From Lamellibrachia columna (Eukaryota; Annelida; Polychaeta; Sabellida; Siboglinidae): DNA of 64,000 nt. Of the stretch, positions 63,907-64,000 are shown in pieces (the first letter of the stretch is position 1; each line of letters starts with the position of its first letter). A program made the translations under genes and the position numbers. Where the stretch lies: contig OY759263.1 in assembly GCA_963662155.1 (NCBI GenBank), forward strand, positions 29,241,023 through 29,305,022, read 5' to 3'. The notes under the pieces are model-generated. The model saw only the letters and a program-made list of their open reading frames with translations, searched no databases and was not told the DNA's origin.

Positions 63907-64000
63907 CTGGAACAAAGGGACTTGAGGAATGACAATGACCGAGGCTGACCTGTTGTCCAGAGCTTGCTGACATTCCAACACTGAGGCTGAACACTTTCCC

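Noticed and set aside
1..64000. tRNA and rRNA genes
   Set aside because: No cloverleaf with A/B boxes and no conserved rRNA core sequence was noticed on either strand; a tRNAscan or Rfam search would be decisive.

Overview
This is eukaryotic, almost certainly invertebrate-animal, genomic DNA. It has spliced genes with GT-AG introns, extracellular domains found only in animals (SEA, AMOP, NIDO, calcium-binding EGF), degenerate LINEs, hAT-type MITEs and a very heavy load of minisatellites. The phylum cannot be fixed from the sequence. A marine invertebrate such as a sponge, cnidarian or lancelet would fit.

One large gene dominates. It lies on the minus strand from beyond position 64000 down to the stop codon at 11910-11912. 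I rebuilt 44 exons by hand from splice sites. Their phases join without a break and give about 2,600 residues with the N-terminus missing. Domain order, N to C: a run of EGF domains (63906-60894); a laminin-G/pentraxin-like domain (59361-57235); an HYR domain (56183-55111); a sushi-like domain (53236-53033); an unrecognised region of about 140 residues (52572-50675); four GCC2/GCC3 (ephrin-receptor-like) Cys-rich modules (49992-45714); two EGFs (42785-42358); NIDO (40291-37994); AMOP (37624-36318); VWD (35339-30377); a cadherin-like beta-sandwich (29681-28780); about nine EGF-type modules (27870-14755); a Thr/Ala mucin-like tract (14049-13690); SEA (about 13690-12609); and a transmembrane helix with a short tail (12205-11910). 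The C-terminal half resembles mucin-4-type NIDO-AMOP-VWD proteins and the N-terminal half resembles polydom/SVEP1. The VWD carries GDPH and the SEA carries GSVVV, both known self-cleavage motifs, so the product may reach the surface as a multi-chain adhesive or mucin-like protein.

The introns are packed with tandem arrays. At least seven arrays span an exon-intron junction, so the repeat unit carries a real splice donor or acceptor plus a piece of exon. Two introns use GC donors. Other introns hold LINE pieces, a 341-bp hAT MITE with a perfect 8-bp target duplication, a 2.9-kb element with long palindrome-rich inverted repeats and a LINE nested inside it, a degenerate pseudogene, and a near-perfect 27-bp hairpin.

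Positions 1-11900, beyond the 3' end of the gene, are mostly repeats: a 23-bp satellite (1560-2640), a 68-bp array, a 34-bp array of about 1.6 kb, LINE fragments, AT microsatellites and a 469-bp tandem duplication. The only gene candidate there is one orphan plus-strand exon (3160-3460) behind a promoter-like stretch. Exon boundaries were placed by eye and phase-checked; domain names rest on visible motifs, not on searches.
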